NCBI RefSeq assembly: GCF_003610455.1
Contig: NZ_RAQK01000003.1
Span: forward strand, 54,573 to 118,572
Direction: 5' to 3'
From: Sulfitobacter guttiformis
GTDB taxonomy: Bacteria > Pseudomonadota > Alphaproteobacteria > Rhodobacterales > Rhodobacteraceae
DNA: 64,000 bases
In this document: positions 37,092-47,413 of the stretch, piece after piece
Layout: each line of letters opens with the position of its first letter
Numbering within the stretch: position 1 is the first letter of the stretch
Notes under the pieces: generated by a model
What the model was told of the DNA's origin: nothing
Database searches by the model: none
The model's input: the letters and a program-made list of their open reading frames with translations, nothing else
Made by a program: the position numbers and the translations under genes

Positions 37092-38984
37092 CTAGTCCTT
37101 AAAATCTGTCACCTTGACTCGCTGGAGCTGTGCGGCCTGCAATGCAGTTGCTGCAATATCACCCGCTGTCATGCCCGCATCTGCATACATTGCATCGGGC
37201 GCAGCTTGATCAATAAACCGGTCCGGCAAATTGACGGTTCGCACGGCCAATGTCTTGTCCAGCCAGCCCTCGTTTGCCAGATGGTCCAAGACCATAGAGC
37301 CAAATCCGCCCCGCGATCCCTGCTCGACCGTGATCAATACACGGTGCTTTCGCGCCAATTGATTGATCAGCGCCTTATCCAGAGGTTTGGCAAACCGCGC
37401 ATCCGCAACTGTTACGGTCAGGCCTTGCGCTTCGATCAGATCGGCAGCGCGCTGGCTCTCGCCCAAATGTGCGCCAAACGACAGGATCGCCACATCAAAT
37501 CCTTGACGCACGATCACCCCTTTCCCGATTTCAAGCGGCACACCGCGCTCCGGCAGGGTCACCCCTTCACCCTCACCGCGTGGATAGCGAAACGCAATCG
37601 GCCCATCATCATAGGCGGCTGCAGTAGCGACCATATGCACCAGCTCTGCCTCGTCCGATGCAGCCATCACGACCATATTAGGCAACGCAACAAGGTAGCC
37701 GATGTCGAATGCACCGGCATGCGTGGCACCGTCTGCCCCCACCAAACCGGCACGGTCAATCGCAAACCGGACAGGAAGATTTTGCAACGCGACATCATGC
37801 ACGATTTGGTCATACCCCCGCTGAAGGAAGCTAGAATAGATCGCGACAAATGGCTTCAAACCACCCGCTGCCACACCCGCAGCAAAGGTCACACCGTGCT
37901 GCTCTGCAATGCCCACGTCGAACATTCTGTTCGGATGTGTCTTGGCAAAAATATCCAGACCAGTACCGCCTGGCATAGCCGCGGTAATTGCCACGATCTT
38001 TGGGTCGCGCCGTGCCTCCTCTGTGAGGGCCTTCCCAAAAATCTCTGTGTAGGACGGGGCGTTGGGTTTGGATTTGGCCTGAATGCCGGTAACGGGGTCA
38101 AACTTTCCCACACCGTGATAGCTGTCGCTTGCGGCCTCGGCAGGTGCGTATCCTTTGCCCTTCACGGTACAACAATGGATCAGTACCGGGCCGGTCGCAC
38201 GCGTGCGCGCAGCGCGCAAAACGCCCAGCAGTTGCCCCATGTCATGGCCGTCAATTGGTCCGATGTATTGAAACCCAAGGTTCTCAAACAGAGTGCTTTG
38301 CTCTTCTACGGCACCTGTAACCAACTGCCGCGCACGGCGCGCGTGGTCGCGCAGGGGGCCGGGAAGTGCCGCAAGCGTCCCATTGGCAAACTCGGTCAAT
38401 CCCGACATGTATCGCGACATCGCACCAACAGGCGGGGCAATGCTCATTTCGTTGTCGTTCAGAATTACAAACATGCGGCGGCCCATGGCGCCAGCGTTGT
38501 TCATCGCCTCATAGGCCATGCCCGCAGAGATCGAACCATCACCGATCACGGCAATCGCATCACCAGTAGCTTCGCCCATATCGCGCGCGACGGTAAAACC
38601 CAGTGCGGCAGAAATCGAAGTCGACGAATGTGCTGCACCAAAGGGATCAAATTCACTCTCCGAGCGTTTGGTGAAGCCTGACAGGCCCCCCTCCTGCCGC
38701 AAGGTGTGCATTTTATGGCGGCGTCCGGTGAGAATTTTATGTGGATAGCACTGATGGCCCACGTCCCAGATCACCTTGTCGCGCGGCGTGTCAAAAACCG
38801 CGTGCAGCGCCACAGTCAGCTCCACAACACCCAGTGATGATCCCAGATGACCGCCCGTTGTGGCAACTGTTTCAATCACTTCCTCCCGCAATTCGTCCGC
38901 AAGAATGCGTAACTCCGCGTCGGTCAGTGCTTTCATATCTGAGGGGGCGGACACTCGGTCCAGCTGCGGCGTGGGACTGCGCAT
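37092..38984 (-). CDS. dxs: 1-deoxy-D-xylulose-5-phosphate synthase
   Basis: 630 residues, full length. Thiamine-diphosphate motif [19 protein letters not shown]-terminal [20 protein letters not shown], and C-terminal [18 protein letters not shown] and [10 protein letters not shown]. It condenses pyruvate and glyceraldehyde 3-phosphate, first step of the MEP isoprenoid pathway, feeding carotenoids and phytol. ATG 38984 has GGGAGA upstream; an in-frame start at 39023 is less likely. It sits 218 bases after pufX on the same strand, so it is the usual puf-linked dxs copy. Confidence 0.95.
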   Translation of the reverse strand: MRSPTPQLDRVSAPSDMKALTDAELRILADELREEVIETVATTGGHLGSSLGVVELTVALHAVFDTPRDKVIWDVGHQCYPHKILTGRRHKMHTLRQEGGLSGFTKRSESEFDPFGAAHSSTSISAALGFTVARDMGEATGDAIAVIGDGSISAGMAYEAMNNAGAMGRRMFVILNDNEMSIAPPVGAMSRYMSGLTEFANGTLAALPGPLRDHARRARQLVTGAVEEQSTLFENLGFQYIGPIDGHDMGQLLGVLRAARTRATGPVLIHCCTVKGKGYAPAEAASDSYHGVGKFDPVTGIQAKSKPNAPSYTEIFGKALTEEARRDPKIVAITAAMPGGTGLDIFAKTHPNRMFDVGIAEQHGVTFAAGVAAGGLKPFVAIYSSFLQRGYDQIVHDVALQNLPVRFAIDRAGLVGADGATHAGAFDIGYLVALPNMVVMAASDEAELVHMVATAAAYDDGPIAFRYPRGEGEGVTLPERGVPLEIGKGVIVRQGFDVAILSFGAHLGESQRAADLIEAQGLTVTVADARFAKPLDKALINQLARKHRVLITVEQGSRGGFGSMVLDHLANEGWLDKTLAVRTVNLPDRFIDQAAPDAMYADAGMTAGDIAATALQAAQLQRVKVTDFKD

Positions 38985-39051
38985 GGCGGTCTCCCTTTCT
39001 CGACTGAAATATCTCTCGAACATATTGGCCTAATGCCCGTTGGCCGGGGAA

Positions 39052-39121
39052 CAGAGGGTAACATGGTCACCCTCTGTCTCCCGTAGCCAACAGGAGGCGT
39101 CAGGGGGTCGAGGCCCCTGAC
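39052..39121 (-). terminator. Two hairpins between pufX and dxs
   Basis: CAGAGGGT/ACCCTCTG (39052-39059 and 39069-39076) and GTCAGGGG/CCCCTGAC (39099-39106 and 39114-39121). In Rhodobacter, stable hairpins after puf genes protect or end the message and lower dxs expression. No T-run follows, so attenuation or 3' protection is more likely than full termination. Confidence 0.55.
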
Positions 39122-39202
39122 AGTACCAGATAGCCCTAGGGACAGAGCTACCCGATTTTGTGTGACGCGGGCGCGGCTGTCGCGCGCCCCTCGTCAAATT
39201 GC

Positions 39203-39442
39203 TCAGGCGTGTACGGTGATTTCCGCAGGCAGCACAAACGACAGGGGTGTCGGATCCGGCGCTTCCTTGGATTCGGCCGGCAAAAGCCCTCCAATCCAAA
39301 TCGTCACGGCCAGAAATGCGCCGACTACCAGACAGAAGACTGCGGCATATCCGGCGCCCTTCAGCATCAGCGTCAGTACATCTGCGCGCAGGCGGAAGGT
39401 AGCGTTGTTGGATGTTCCAAGATAATCGTGATTGTCACTCAT
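39203..39442 (-). CDS. pufX: PufX, core-complex intrinsic membrane protein
   Basis: 79 residues, one membrane span (about 27-52: MLKGAGYAAVFCLVVGAFLA and on). The KGAG motif, LRADVLTLMLKGAG arrangement and LLPAESKEAPDP tail match PufX of Rhodobacter (KGAGW and LLPIQENQAPAP). PufX opens the LH1 ring for quinone exchange and organises core dimers. Many Roseobacter-group phototrophs have pufC here instead; none is present. Confidence 0.85.
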   Translation of the reverse strand: MSDNHDYLGTSNNATFRLRADVLTLMLKGAGYAAVFCLVVGAFLAVTIWIGGLLPAESKEAPDPTPLSFVLPAEITVHA

Positions 39443-39454
39443 CTTTATGTCTCC

Positions 39455-40381
39455 TTAGTTGAGCGGCGCGTAGCCGTGGTCTTGTGCCCAGATGAACCAG
39501 TTATCGACAACAGTGCCGGTCAGCAGGATCCCGATACCACCCGTGAGGGTTGTGAGAACTGCGAACCACCAGGCCCAGCGGTGGATCCCTTCCATCGTCG
39601 CGTTAAAGCCCATGGTCCAGCGCCAGAAGAGCGCCGCACGTTCAGAGGCAGTGCCACGGTCAACAATCTGCTCGATCTCGCGCTCGCCGCCGTAACGGCT
39701 CACCGCAAGAATGGTTGCACCGTGCATCGCAAACAGCAGGGCAGATCCATAGAGAAACACAATGCTGAGCGCGTGGAACGGGTTGTAGAAAAGGTTGCCA
39801 TAAGTCAGCGAGAAGAGATTGGTCCAGTCAAGGTGCGGAAAGATACCGTAGGGAACCATCTCGGACCACGAGCCCATCAGAATGGGACGGAACAGACCCA
39901 GCACAAGAAACAACCAGATCGCGGAGGCGAATGCCCATGCAACATGTTTGCCCATGCCAAGCTCTTCTGCACGCAGATACGTCCGCACCCACCAGCAAAT
40001 CACACTGATCAGCAGGAAGAACGATGCCAGAAGGAAATATCCCCCTTCAGCCATTGGCGGAATGCTCAGACCATATTCCTCGGCCGGTGGCTCAAGCGCC
40101 AGCCAGAACAGCTCGCGCAGGAAGAGCGCAGGGCTGTAGTCAACCTGATCCCAGAATGAAAGGCCCACCATAAAGAACCAGGCAAACCCCGTAACAAGCG
40201 AGATCAAACCGAAGGTCCCTAGATAGATCGGGCCAAGCTGTGCGTTCCCGAAAAGGCCAGCTAGCTTACTGAAGCTGGTCCCGTTTGTACGTTCCCTCGA
40301 GAGTGTTCCCGCAGGGTCCACTCCCATTTCGGCCGGTCCTTGGACCTGAACCTGGGTGAAGATGTTTTGATATTCAGCCAT
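39455..40381 (-). CDS. pufM: Photosynthetic reaction centre subunit M
   Basis: 308 residues, five membrane helices. [20 protein letters not shown], the conserved [10 protein letters not shown] segment, [20 protein letters not shown] (chlorophyll and iron histidines) and [12 protein letters not shown] are hallmark M-subunit segments. It binds half of the special pair, QA and the non-haem iron. It is 14 bases downstream of pufL. Confidence 0.97.
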   Translation of the reverse strand: MAEYQNIFTQVQVQGPAEMGVDPAGTLSRERTNGTSFSKLAGLFGNAQLGPIYLGTFGLISLVTGFAWFFMVGLSFWDQVDYSPALFLRELFWLALEPPAEEYGLSIPPMAEGGYFLLASFFLLISVICWWVRTYLRAEELGMGKHVAWAFASAIWLFLVLGLFRPILMGSWSEMVPYGIFPHLDWTNLFSLTYGNLFYNPFHALSIVFLYGSALLFAMHGATILAVSRYGGEREIEQIVDRGTASERAALFWRWTMGFNATMEGIHRWAWWFAVLTTLTGGIGILLTGTVVDNWFIWAQDHGYAPLN

Positions 40382-40395
40382 TTCTCAAGTCCTCC

Positions 40396-41226
40396 TTAAA
40401 GATCCGCCCACCAGGGCAACAATGCATACCAGTCCCACCATGCGCTCCACTGGTCGAACCAGATCGTGCCGGAGATGACGATACAGATGGCGCTCCACAA
40501 ACCGGCGTTGAGCGCAAGCAGCAAACCCAGACGGTGAATACCCAAGGGCCCAATCGAATAGCCGATCAGATCGCGGAAATAGGTATCTTCGTGGTCCGGC
40601 GTGCCGATGGTTTTACCCTTACCGGGGTTGACCGCGGACAGAACCAGCGAGCCGTGCAGCGCAAGAGCCAGACACGTTGTAAAGAAGAACGTAATCGCGA
40701 CCATATGCGCAGGGTTATAGTGGAAGTTGCCGTAGGCGTAGCCGACGTTATTCACCCAATCGAGGTGACTGAAGATCCCGTAGGGAAAACCATGGCCCCA
40801 TGCGCCCATCAACAGCGGGCGAATGATCACCAATGTAACATAGGCTAGGATCGCCACCCCAAACGCGACGGGCACGTGATATCCCATGCCCAGCTTGCGG
40901 CAGATCTCTACCTCGCGCATGGCCCATGAGATAAACGCGAATGTCGCACAGATCGTAATGACCTGCCACAAACCGCCCTCTGCAAGCGGTGCAACCCCGA
41001 GGCCCACGTCCAGCGATGGCGGATCAATCGAGATCAGCCAAGGGTTCCACGTATCGCCAAGTGATGCACCGTAAAATATTAAAATTGTTCCGAGTGCCGC
41101 AAAAAAGAATGTCGTAACGCCAAAAAAGCCGACATAAAAAGGGCCCACCCAGAAGTCGAACAAGTCTCCGCCTACCAGTGTCCCACCTCGGACACGGTAT
41201 TTTTTCTCGAAGCTGAGCTGTGCCAT
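40396..41226 (-). CDS. pufL: Photosynthetic reaction centre subunit L
   Basis: 276 residues, five membrane helices. [60 protein letters not shown] and [20 protein letters not shown] are standard L-subunit segments with the pigment and iron histidines. It binds half of the special pair and the QB site. A strong hairpin lies upstream, in the pufA-pufL gap. Confidence 0.97.
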   Translation of the reverse strand: MAQLSFEKKYRVRGGTLVGGDLFDFWVGPFYVGFFGVTTFFFAALGTILIFYGASLGDTWNPWLISIDPPSLDVGLGVAPLAEGGLWQVITICATFAFISWAMREVEICRKLGMGYHVPVAFGVAILAYVTLVIIRPLLMGAWGHGFPYGIFSHLDWVNNVGYAYGNFHYNPAHMVAITFFFTTCLALALHGSLVLSAVNPGKGKTIGTPDHEDTYFRDLIGYSIGPLGIHRLGLLLALNAGLWSAICIVISGTIWFDQWSAWWDWYALLPWWADL

Positions 41227-41298
41227 CGATCGTCTCCTCTAGCGCCCCCTACCCTGTTAAGGGGCAGACTTGCGCGTTGTAATTGAACGGGGTTTGCC

Positions 41299-41331
41299 GT
41301 GGGCGGCGAAGGATTTACCGGCGCCGCCCAC
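41299..41331 (-). promoter_or_regulatory. pufA-pufL intercistronic mRNA hairpin
   Basis: GTGGGCGGCG (41299-41308) pairs with CGCCGCCCAC (41322-41331), a 10-pair GC-rich stem with a 13-base loop, right after pufA. In Rhodobacter the equivalent hairpin shields the 3' end of the pufBA message and so sets the high ratio of LH1 to reaction centre. Confidence 0.85.
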
Positions 41332-41352
41332 AGCGCTGTCGTGCAACTGAGC

Positions 41353-41520
41353 TTATTCGCCGGCTTCTGCCGCACCGAAGGCGCGGGTGAACCAGTTGGT
41401 CTCTGGATTGCTAAGCAGGACGAGGTGAATCATCGCAGCCAGCAAAAACAGGAACACGCCCTGCGCCACGAAAACGCGACGTGGGTCGAAGATCAGCCAG
41501 ATTTTATAAAACTGTGCCAT
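41353..41520 (-). CDS. pufA: LH1 light-harvesting alpha polypeptide
   Basis: 55 residues: [20 protein letters not shown], a membrane helix [15 protein letters not shown] with the bacteriochlorophyll-binding histidine, then [10 protein letters not shown]. This is the typical alpha subunit of the LH1 ring. It starts 18 bases after pufB. Confidence 0.95.
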   Translation of the reverse strand: MAQFYKIWLIFDPRRVFVAQGVFLFLLAAMIHLVLLSNPETNWFTRAFGAAEAGE

Positions 41521-41538
41521 GTTAAATATTCCTTCCGG

Positions 41539-41694
41539 TTACCAGGCGAACCAAGGCAGTTTGAAATAGGTCAGCAAGTGAGCAACAGATGCCACGATCG
41601 TGAAGATCATGAAGCCGCTCATGTAGACCGAGTGCAATTCCTGCGCTTGCTCGTCTGTCAAACCTGTGAAGGACAGGTCATTTTTATCAGCCAT
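41539..41694 (-). CDS. pufB: LH1 light-harvesting beta polypeptide
   Basis: 51 residues, AGGAG before the [23 protein letters not shown], then membrane helix [17 protein letters not shown] with the pigment histidine, ending LPWFAW. Typical LH1 beta subunit. The 166-base gap to pufQ is the puf processing region and includes a small GC hairpin. Confidence 0.95.
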   Translation of the reverse strand: MADKNDLSFTGLTDEQAQELHSVYMSGFMIFTIVASVAHLLTYFKLPWFAW

Positions 41695-41860
41695 GTTTTT
41701 TCTCCTAGAAAAAAATAGTACCGACGCCGCGCATCCCCCGCGGCCGGGTCACAACAGGAGCTAACCCCCTGCTTCAATTCACCAAACCTTCGCAGGAATG
41801 ACGAATTTCTATATGCCCTGGTCCCTCAGAAGCAAAAACTCTGGTGCGGATAATCCGGCC

Positions 41861-42088
41861 TTAGGCCGAGAAGATCCTTGGCGTGATAATCTGCGCTTGG
41901 CTCCACGCAGATTTCACAGGCCCGCGCGATGGCAGGGCCAGTTGACGCACGGCCGTCAGGGTCCATGTCAGGACCGCCAGCGGCAGCGTGGCGACAAAAA
42001 TGATCGCGAAATATGCGTAATATTCCCGCTGGCTTGCGGTCATATGGCGCTTGCGCGGCATGCTTGTATCGTTGGTAAAATCAGTCAT
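41861..42088 (-). CDS. pufQ: PufQ, bacteriochlorophyll biosynthesis regulator/carrier
   Basis: 75 residues with one membrane segment ([20 protein letters not shown]). This is PufQ by position (bchZ-pufQ-pufB, 4-base overlap with bchZ) and by its [11 protein letters not shown] sequence. PufQ raises bacteriochlorophyll synthesis in Rhodobacter, perhaps carrying intermediates. Confidence 0.9.
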   Translation of the reverse strand: MTDFTNDTSMPRKRHMTASQREYYAYFAIIFVATLPLAVLTWTLTAVRQLALPSRGPVKSAWSQAQIITPRIFSA

Positions 42089-43545
42089 TTCGTTCCTCCC
42101 GAACTGGGTTGAAGACCATTCACCGTTTCCAGAACCACCCGCTCGGCGCCACTGTCCAGCGCGCGCTTTTCAGCTTCGTCACGCAGTGTTTTGGCCGCAG
42201 AGATGCGGGTCAGGATCGGATGTTGTGCCACGATTTCATCGAGGCGGGCCTGTGCGTCGGCATCCCAGGGGAAGTCACGGCGCAAAGGAGTGAGTGTTGC
42301 CGGAGCGGCATCCATATCCGTGCCCAAAGGCAAAATATGAAACAGCGCATCAAACAGGCCATTACAGACCTCTTGCAACAAATAGGTAGCACCAGCGTAA
42401 CCCATGAAGGGCGTCCCCGTAGCACGGCGGATCGCAGCACCTGGAAAGCTGGCAGGAATGAATGTGGGCGCAGGACCAAAACCGGACTTCATCTCGGCGA
42501 GGTACATCTTCTCGTTGATACTCCCCATTACGATCAGTGGTCGCTTGGTATGGATGAGGTTGCGCACCTCGTCGTTATTGGTCTTTTTGCCGCGTGTCCG
42601 CGCAACGGCGAATGCGCATGGGAGTCCCAAATCATCTTCGAGGAATCCGCGAATGCCGCGCGCATAAGTCTCGTTCGCTACAATCCCGAAAGAAGCCGTT
42701 GCAAAGAAGTCTTGCGTGACCGAGCGCCACAAGTCCCAGACTGGCTTGATGGTCGAATGCTTCTCCTGCTCGATAAACGGTTCAGGGTCGAGTTCCAGCA
42801 TCTCGCCTAACTTACGCAGGAATTTTGTTGTTGAATCAATTCCTACCGGCGCTTGCAAATAAGGCTTGCCCAGAACTTCGCAAAGGCCGCGGCCAAACTC
42901 GCGGTACATCGTGACATTGACGTCCGAATTCACAAGGTTACGCATCTCGCCAACGTGCGCGCCCAAAGGCATGACCATGTTGATTTCGGCGCCAATGCCT
43001 TCGATCAGACGGCGAATTTCGGCCAAATCGGAGGGCATGTTGAACGTGCCGTACATCGGTCCTAGGATATTGACGCGCGGAGCAGAGTCCTCCTCGCGCT
43101 TTACTTCCTTGGGCATACGGCCCTTGGTCATGCCAAACTCGGTAAAAATCCAGGTCATTGCACGGTCAGCAGCTTCCCATTGATCCTCGTCGATGGTTCG
43201 CGGCAAAAAGCGTTGGATGTTCGTGCCCGCAGGCGTCACACCGCCACCGATCATCTCGGCAATGGAACCCGTCACAACAACAGCTGGCAGCGCAGGATCC
43301 AATGTCCCCCAGGCGCGCTTCATCGCTTCTTCGGTACCGGATCCCATTTCGCCTTCGCCCAGACCTGTGACGACAATCGGCAACTCATGCGGAGGTAGTG
43401 CATCGGTGTAGTGAAGTACGGAAGTCACGGGTAGGTTCTCACAACCCACAGGACCGTCGATTACACATTGCAGGCCTTTGACGGCACAAAATGCATAGAC
43501 CGCGCCCCAATATCCGCCTGCTCTATCGTGATCCTGAACCAGCAT
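42085..43545 (-). CDS. bchZ: Chlorophyllide a reductase subunit Z
   Basis: 486 residues, nitrogenase-like catalytic subunit. [20 protein letters not shown] holds a cluster cysteine; [20 protein letters not shown] and [20 protein letters not shown] are BchZ segments. With BchX and BchY it reduces the C7-C8 bond of chlorophyllide a. The ATG at 43545 overlaps the bchY stop; the frame is open upstream but that part is bchY. Confidence 0.96.
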   Translation of the reverse strand: MLVQDHDRAGGYWGAVYAFCAVKGLQCVIDGPVGCENLPVTSVLHYTDALPPHELPIVVTGLGEGEMGSGTEEAMKRAWGTLDPALPAVVVTGSIAEMIGGGVTPAGTNIQRFLPRTIDEDQWEAADRAMTWIFTEFGMTKGRMPKEVKREEDSAPRVNILGPMYGTFNMPSDLAEIRRLIEGIGAEINMVMPLGAHVGEMRNLVNSDVNVTMYREFGRGLCEVLGKPYLQAPVGIDSTTKFLRKLGEMLELDPEPFIEQEKHSTIKPVWDLWRSVTQDFFATASFGIVANETYARGIRGFLEDDLGLPCAFAVARTRGKKTNNDEVRNLIHTKRPLIVMGSINEKMYLAEMKSGFGPAPTFIPASFPGAAIRRATGTPFMGYAGATYLLQEVCNGLFDALFHILPLGTDMDAAPATLTPLRRDFPWDADAQARLDEIVAQHPILTRISAAKTLRDEAEKRALDSGAERVVLETVNGLQPSSGGTK

Positions 43546-45107
43546 CAGATCATCTCCGCCGCTTTTGCGGCCTTGGCGGCCCGCTCCAGCTTCTTGGCGT
43601 TGAGCGCACGGAATTCGGGTTTCAGGTTCGGGGACTTTTCCCAAACGCCGGCCGTGTCACCATGTCCCACACCCTCGAAGAATGCTTTCATCTTGCCCAT
43701 GCGCTCCTTGTTGCCCATGGCCGCGTTCACGACTTCCTGCAACGATCCCGCACCGGCGACACCCATCAGGGGGCGCGCAGAAATCAGGTTGGTGAAGTAT
43801 AGGGACGGGATCCCCATCTCTTTGCCTTTTTGCACAACAGGCGTTGTGCCAATGGCCAGATCAGGCTGGATCGCTTCCATCGCACCGCAATCATCTTCCA
43901 ATGACGCGCGGAATTTCACTTTCACGCCTTTAGCTTCCAGCCATGCCGCATCAGCCGCAGACCATTCAGACTTGGCACAAGCAGTCCCAACATAAGGAAC
44001 ATTCGCGCCACTCTCGATCAGCAGACGTGCGACCAACAGCTCGGAGCCTTCATAGCCCGACAGCGTGATCGTTCCGTTGATCGGGGTCGCAGCAAGTGCA
44101 GCTTTGATCGCAGGCAGGAACATATTTTGCGCCTCGCCAACTTTCTCAGCGGACAGGCCAAAGATATCGCCAATGCCCTTGAGCCAATCAGCAGTGCCAT
44201 CAAGACCGATAGGCGCAGAGCCCAGAACCGGACGGCCCGCAGCCTGAAACTCACGCACGGCCGAGGTGTAGAACGGGTGGATCGCAGCAACAGCACCGCA
44301 ATCAAGCGCACCATAAAGCTCGCGCCATTCGCGGCAGGGAACCACGGGACCAACCGCCAGACCCAAAGGGGCCAGCATCTGACCAATCATCATCGGATCA
44401 GCGGGAAACATCTCACCCAACAACGTCACGGTCGGGCGGTCGGATTTACCGCTCGCAGGCATCGGCACGGGGCCCGCCTTGATCTCTTCGCGGGCGTATT
44501 TCAGCATCGCACCGGCCAGCACGTCCTTGGCCTCAGCGTGGGTTGGAATACCAAATCCGGGCACATCAATGCCAATGATCCGTACGCCATTGATCTCGCG
44601 TGGCAACAGACGCAGCGGCACACCGGAGGCCGTGGGCACACAAAGATTCGTCACGATAATCGCGTCGTTCTTCTCAGGATCGGCCACATCATGCACAGCT
44701 TCGCGGATATCTTCGAACAGCTTACCCGTCACCAGAGATTCCGAATTGAACGGCACATACCCGACCGACCGGCGCGCTCCGTAAAAGTGGCTCACAAACG
44801 TCAGACCGTACACACAGCAGGCAGAGCCGGACAAGATTGTGGACACGCGCTTCATCCGCAGACCGACACGCAACGATCCGAACGCAGGGCACATGCTTTG
44901 CGGTTGGTCATGCGGACCTTTCGGATAGTCCGCCGCAAATTTATCGAGCATTTCCGAATTGCCGGCCAAACGGGCCGCCTTTTCCATCTCGTTACCAGAA
45001 TGACAGCCCAGACCATCCTGTGTCAGAGGCACATCGCGACCTTCCAACTCGGTTCCGGTGTCAACATCGACAACGTCGGTGGCATCGTATCTTGTTTCAC
45101 CACTCAC
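43545..45107 (-). CDS. bchY: Chlorophyllide a reductase subunit Y
   Basis: 520 residues, GTG start with GGGAGG 8 bases upstream. Cluster cysteines are in [18 protein letters not shown] and [31 protein letters not shown] is the family fold. BchY pairs with BchZ as the catalytic tetramer. Its start overlaps the stop of a 76-residue open frame (GTGA), and its stop overlaps bchZ. Confidence 0.96.
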   Translation of the reverse strand: MSGETRYDATDVVDVDTGTELEGRDVPLTQDGLGCHSGNEMEKAARLAGNSEMLDKFAADYPKGPHDQPQSMCPAFGSLRVGLRMKRVSTILSGSACCVYGLTFVSHFYGARRSVGYVPFNSESLVTGKLFEDIREAVHDVADPEKNDAIIVTNLCVPTASGVPLRLLPREINGVRIIGIDVPGFGIPTHAEAKDVLAGAMLKYAREEIKAGPVPMPASGKSDRPTVTLLGEMFPADPMMIGQMLAPLGLAVGPVVPCREWRELYGALDCGAVAAIHPFYTSAVREFQAAGRPVLGSAPIGLDGTADWLKGIGDIFGLSAEKVGEAQNMFLPAIKAALAATPINGTITLSGYEGSELLVARLLIESGANVPYVGTACAKSEWSAADAAWLEAKGVKVKFRASLEDDCGAMEAIQPDLAIGTTPVVQKGKEMGIPSLYFTNLISARPLMGVAGAGSLQEVVNAAMGNKERMGKMKAFFEGVGHGDTAGVWEKSPNLKPEFRALNAKKLERAAKAAKAAEMI

Positions 45108-45334
45108 GAGAAATACCTCCCGCTTGGCACATCACGGGGCGCCCTTTGTGGGGTACGAATGCAATTTATATTTGTTACATTGCTGTGGTTATCATTGTCC
45201 CCCGCACGTGTTTGTGCAGTTTGGCAGAACTGGCCGCTTGCGATATCACTTAGCAATTTCTCGATTTGCGCGGGCTCCGCTTGAGATAAGACCTTTTCGA
45301 TCTGGCTGAAAATGCGCTCTTTATACGGTGTCAT
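45104..45334 (-). CDS. Small protein of unknown function between bchX and bchY
   Basis: 76 residues, [20 protein letters not shown] with a helical, charged N-terminus, LSDIASGQFCQTAQTRAGDN, and an unstructured C-terminus. GAGGTG precedes the ATG. It overlaps the end of bchX by 14 bases and ends in a GTGA overlap with the bchY start, whose ribosome-binding site lies inside it. The close fit on both sides argues for translation. I do not know a named gene at this place; chance open frame remains possible. Confidence 0.5.
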   Translation of the reverse strand: MTPYKERIFSQIEKVLSQAEPAQIEKLLSDIASGQFCQTAQTRAGDNDNHSNVTNINCIRTPQRAPRDVPSGRYFS

Positions 45335-46340
45335 AGATCACCTCGAGGCTCTCTGCAGGCGCTGCATTTTTGCCGCGCATATCCATGTCGGTCGCAGGTT
45401 CCAGCACAAAATCCCCACCTGTCTGGGAAGCATCGAATAAGTCCAGCAAACCGTCCTGATCCAACGGCGTTGGCCGAACCGGCGGAGCTACTGCAACTTC
45501 GTCCCCAAGGGCAGCAAACAGTGGGCCCCACTGGCTCTCAAAGGTACCGACGATCTGGTAGTTCGCGGATTTCTTGCGCAGATCATCGTCCTGCGGGATC
45601 GATGCCAGCACAGGTATCTTGACCGCTTTGGCAAATGCGGCTGCCTCGCCCGATCCGTCATCCTTATTAATGACCAAGCCCGCTACGCCGACGTTGCCGC
45701 CCAGCTTGCGGAAGTACTCAACCGCCGAGCAAACATTGTTTGCCACATAAAGCGACTGTAAGTCATTGGATGCGACAAGGATAACTTTTTGCGCCATGTC
45801 GCGGGCGATAGGCAGACCAAAGCCGCCACAAACAACGTCGCCGAGGAAATCAAGCAGGACGTAGTCAAAGTCCCAATCGTGAAACCCCAGTTTCTCGAGC
45901 AACTCAAACCCGTGGATGATCCCACGCCCGCCACAGCCGCGACCAACTTCTGGCCCGCCAAGTTCCATCGCAAAAACACCGCCACGTTTGAAACAAACGT
46001 CGCCAATTTTCACTTCTTCACCGGCCAGCTTTTTGCGGGTCGAGGTCTCGATAATAGTCGGGCAAGCTTTGCCCCCGAACAACAGTGAGGTGGTGTCGGA
46101 TTTCGGGTCGCACCCGATCAGCAAAACGCGCTTGCCCTGCTCGGCCATCATGTGGCTGAGATTCGCGAGTGTGAATGATTTACCAATCCCGCCTTTGCCA
46201 TAGATCGCAATGATCTGCGTTTTGGAAGTCGGCTCGTCTTGTACGATATCGGCGAAGTCTTCGTTCGCCTCGTCGCGCAAACGCTGGTCAAAATCGGAAA
46301 TGGTGCCGCCATCTTTGAGATTAGGGATATCAAGTGTCAT
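45321..46340 (-). CDS. bchX: Chlorophyllide a reductase iron protein subunit X
   Basis: 339 residues, NifH-like ATPase. P-loop [20 protein letters not shown] near residue 43, [20 protein letters not shown], and the cluster cysteines in GRGCGGRGI and [12 protein letters not shown]. It delivers electrons to BchYZ. The ATG overlaps the bchC stop. Confidence 0.97.
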   Translation of the reverse strand: MTLDIPNLKDGGTISDFDQRLRDEANEDFADIVQDEPTSKTQIIAIYGKGGIGKSFTLANLSHMMAEQGKRVLLIGCDPKSDTTSLLFGGKACPTIIETSTRKKLAGEEVKIGDVCFKRGGVFAMELGGPEVGRGCGGRGIIHGFELLEKLGFHDWDFDYVLLDFLGDVVCGGFGLPIARDMAQKVILVASNDLQSLYVANNVCSAVEYFRKLGGNVGVAGLVINKDDGSGEAAAFAKAVKIPVLASIPQDDDLRKKSANYQIVGTFESQWGPLFAALGDEVAVAPPVRPTPLDQDGLLDLFDASQTGGDFVLEPATDMDMRGKNAAPAESLEVIYDTV

Positions 46341-47278
46341 GCGTGACCTTTCCAGTCGAGTATCATTTTCAGGCAGGAGGCATCGCTGAACGCTGTGTCA
46401 TAAGCGTCCGCCGCAGCACCTGCCGGTGATGTATGTGTGATAAGTCCGCCAAGGCTCAGCGCGCCGGATTCGACCAACGCTCGCGTGGCGGTAAGATCGT
46501 CGCGCGTCCATTCAGCAGCGATGCGGAACCGCGCCTCTTTCATGAACGCAGGCGGGAAGGCAAAGCTGATTGGAGCAGGGTAGAACCCCGCCAGAACAAT
46601 CTCGCCGCCGCGGGCAATACGCCCGAACAGCTGCCCCAAAATGCCGTCACTGCCAGAGGCATCATAGACGGACATGTAATCTTTGCGCGGATCATCGTCG
46701 GGATGAACGACATCATAACCAACAGCGCCGGCATGACGGGCGGGATTGGTTTCCCAGACGGTCGGCGCAGGTGCACCGGCCGCAACCGTCAGGCGCGCCA
46801 GAAGACGACCCAAAACACCATGTCCGACAATCAGGTCAGGCACTGCTTTGTGCGGACCAGCCATCGCATGGCGCGCAGTCGCCGCAAGGGCAAGCAATGC
46901 GCCCTCAGCCCCGAGACCTGCATCAATCTTTGTTGCGCGTTCGGCATTACTGACCAGCAGGCTTGAAGCACCACCAAACAATCCAAACGCCCCGTCGAAA
47001 CAGTTGGCGCCCGGCACAAACACGCGGTCGCCTACTTTGAAATTTGTATTCGATCCAGCTTCGACAACTTCGCCAGCAGCCTCGTAACCGGGAACCAACG
47101 GATAACCCATGCCGGGGAACGGCGGCATAGCACCGCTCCAAAACAGCTTTTCGGTTCCGGTGGAGATGCCCGAATGGCTGACCTGCACCACAATATCATC
47201 CTGGTCGGGCGTGGTAACGTCCAACACATCAAGCCGGATCGCCTTTGGCTCGCTCAAGATGACAGCAGTGGTTTGCAA
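46337..47278 (-). CDS. bchC: Bacteriochlorophyllide a dehydrogenase
   Basis: 313 residues, medium-chain dehydrogenase fold. [20 protein letters not shown] and [20 protein letters not shown] in the N-terminal domain; nucleotide motif [18 protein letters not shown]. It oxidises the C3 hydroxyethyl group to acetyl, a step toward bacteriochlorophyllide a. First gene of the bchCXYZ-puf superoperon, behind a promoter region with two PpsR-type sites. Confidence 0.95.
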   Translation of the reverse strand: MQTTAVILSEPKAIRLDVLDVTTPDQDDIVVQVSHSGISTGTEKLFWSGAMPPFPGMGYPLVPGYEAAGEVVEAGSNTNFKVGDRVFVPGANCFDGAFGLFGGASSLLVSNAERATKIDAGLGAEGALLALAATARHAMAGPHKAVPDLIVGHGVLGRLLARLTVAAGAPAPTVWETNPARHAGAVGYDVVHPDDDPRKDYMSVYDASGSDGILGQLFGRIARGGEIVLAGFYPAPISFAFPPAFMKEARFRIAAEWTRDDLTATRALVESGALSLGGLITHTSPAGAAADAYDTAFSDASCLKMILDWKGHA

Positions 47279-47349
47279 TTCAGCCTCCCCGGTATCAATC
47301 GGCCCGGCACCCTCACATTGAGGGACTCACTTGGGTCGCTTGCTCTATC

Positions 47350-47367
47350 TGTAATACTAACTAGACA
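47350..47367. promoter_or_regulatory. PpsR/CrtJ-type site 1 upstream of bchC
   Basis: TGTAATACTAACTAGACA fits TGT-N12-ACA. It lies 72 bases upstream of the bchC start, 8 bases from a second copy (47376-47393); paired sites are typical of bchC promoters. Confidence 0.8.
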
Positions 47368-47375
47368 CACAAGAG

Positions 47376-47393
47376 TGTCAACTAAATTAGACA
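47376..47393. promoter_or_regulatory. PpsR/CrtJ-type site 2 upstream of bchC
   Basis: TGTCAACTAAATTAGACA fits TGT-N12-ACA, in the 135-base gap between crtF and bchC. It is closely spaced with site 1, as expected for cooperative repressor binding. Confidence 0.8.
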
Positions 47394-47413
47394 CTTTGTA
47401 ATTTTAAAGATGT

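Noticed and set aside
37206..38681. 491-residue open frame antisense to dxs
   Set aside because: Shadow of a conserved full-length gene in GC-rich sequence; composition rich in R, H, C and not protein-like.
39158..40159. 333-residue open frame antisense to pufX and pufM
   Set aside because: Covers two certain genes; long opposite frames are expected from third-position GC bias.
44127..45284. 385-residue open frame antisense to bchY
   Set aside because: Overlaps bchY entirely on the other strand and has no domain-like segments.
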